5,268 nucleotides of DNA from NCBI GenBank assembly GCA_003541285.1, contig DPMS01000508.1, positions 1-5,268 of the forward strand. The letters run 5' to 3'. Position 1 is the stretch's first letter. Each line of letters begins with the position of its first letter. Positions 5,248-5,268 of the stretch are shown here, in pieces. Made by a program: the position numbers and the translations under genes. Source of the stretch: Actinomycetota bacterium. Its GTDB lineage: Bacteria > Actinomycetota > Actinomycetes > Streptosporangiales > Streptosporangiaceae. The notes below the pieces were generated by a model. It did not search any database. It was not told where the DNA came from and was given only the letters and a program-made list of their open reading frames with translations.

Positions 5248-5268
5248 GCACCAGTCCCGGAAGAGCTT
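5244..5268 (-). CDS. Possible 3' end of an upstream transposition gene (TnpA-like), cut by window edge
   Basis: On the minus strand a TGA at 5246-5244 overlaps the recombinase ATG in an ATGA. The frame leading to it is open to the window edge and would end in SSSGTGA. Such 4-base overlaps join genes in Tn554-type tnpA-tnpB-tnpC operons, and the same overlap style (GTGA) is used between the next two genes here. Only eight codons are visible, so identity as a TnpA-like tyrosine recombinase rests entirely on gene order. Confidence 0.35.

Larger units (their letters stand above)
2591..5268. mobile_element. Tn554-like transposition module, incomplete at right edge
   Basis: This region carries a tyrosine recombinase of TnpB type and a TnpC/DUF6262-type protein in overlapping minus-strand order, plus a probable upstream gene cut by the window edge. 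It abuts a methyltransferase broken at 2590 and contains a tyrosine-recombinase-like core site at 2634-2661. The left limit is uncertain: 2591 is where methyltransferase similarity ends, while a conventional crossover would be at 2645-2650. No cargo gene lies between the TnpC-like gene and this end. Any cargo and the other end would be to the right of the window. Confidence 0.6.

Overview
The window looks like high-GC actinomycete DNA, most likely Streptomyces or a close relative. The basis is strong G/C bias at third codon positions, GTG starts, and gene families almost confined to Actinobacteria: DUF6879, an XRE regulator with a DUF5753 domain, and a DUF574-type methyltransferase. No rRNA or tRNA gene and no CRISPR array was seen.

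Layout. Bases 1-298 hold no convincing gene. They contain two strong hairpins at the left edge (3-21 and 23-86) and then a good sigma-70-type promoter (TTGACG-N17-GACAAT, 228-256). That promoter leads into a compact plus-strand cassette of three genes: a 64-residue small protein (299-493), a DUF6879 protein (495-1025) and an XRE/DUF5753 regulator (1035-1874). The genes are almost contiguous and should be co-transcribed. The arrangement resembles the XRE-DUF397 (Scr1/Scr2-like) toxin-antitoxin-type regulators of Streptomyces, with DUF6879 in the partner position. The first gene has a TTA codon at position 3, which in Streptomyces would make it dependent on the bldA tRNA.

Next on the plus strand is a DUF574/Methyltransf_19-type SAM-dependent methyltransferase, apparently read from its own leaderless promoter (1895-1924). 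Its family similarity stops abruptly at about base 2590, so it has lost roughly the last quarter to third of the fold.

From about 2591 to the right edge the DNA belongs to a mobile unit read on the minus strand. A large tyrosine recombinase with all catalytic residues and a C-terminal cysteine cluster (5247-3304, like Tn554 TnpB) overlaps by 4 bases a DUF6262 coiled-coil/HTH protein (3307-2735, like TnpC). A third gene, probably the TnpA-like recombinase, seems to end at the right edge. Between the TnpC-like gene and the broken methyltransferase lies a candidate recombination site: 11-bp imperfect inverted arms around a 6-bp ACATGT centre (2634-2661), with a repeat GACGTGAGTGC phased at 18/36 bp beside it. 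The simplest reading is that a Tn554-like element, or a rearrangement involving it, broke the methyltransferase next to a regulatory cassette. The 54 bases between the end of the methyltransferase and the candidate core site are not explained by a simple insertion.
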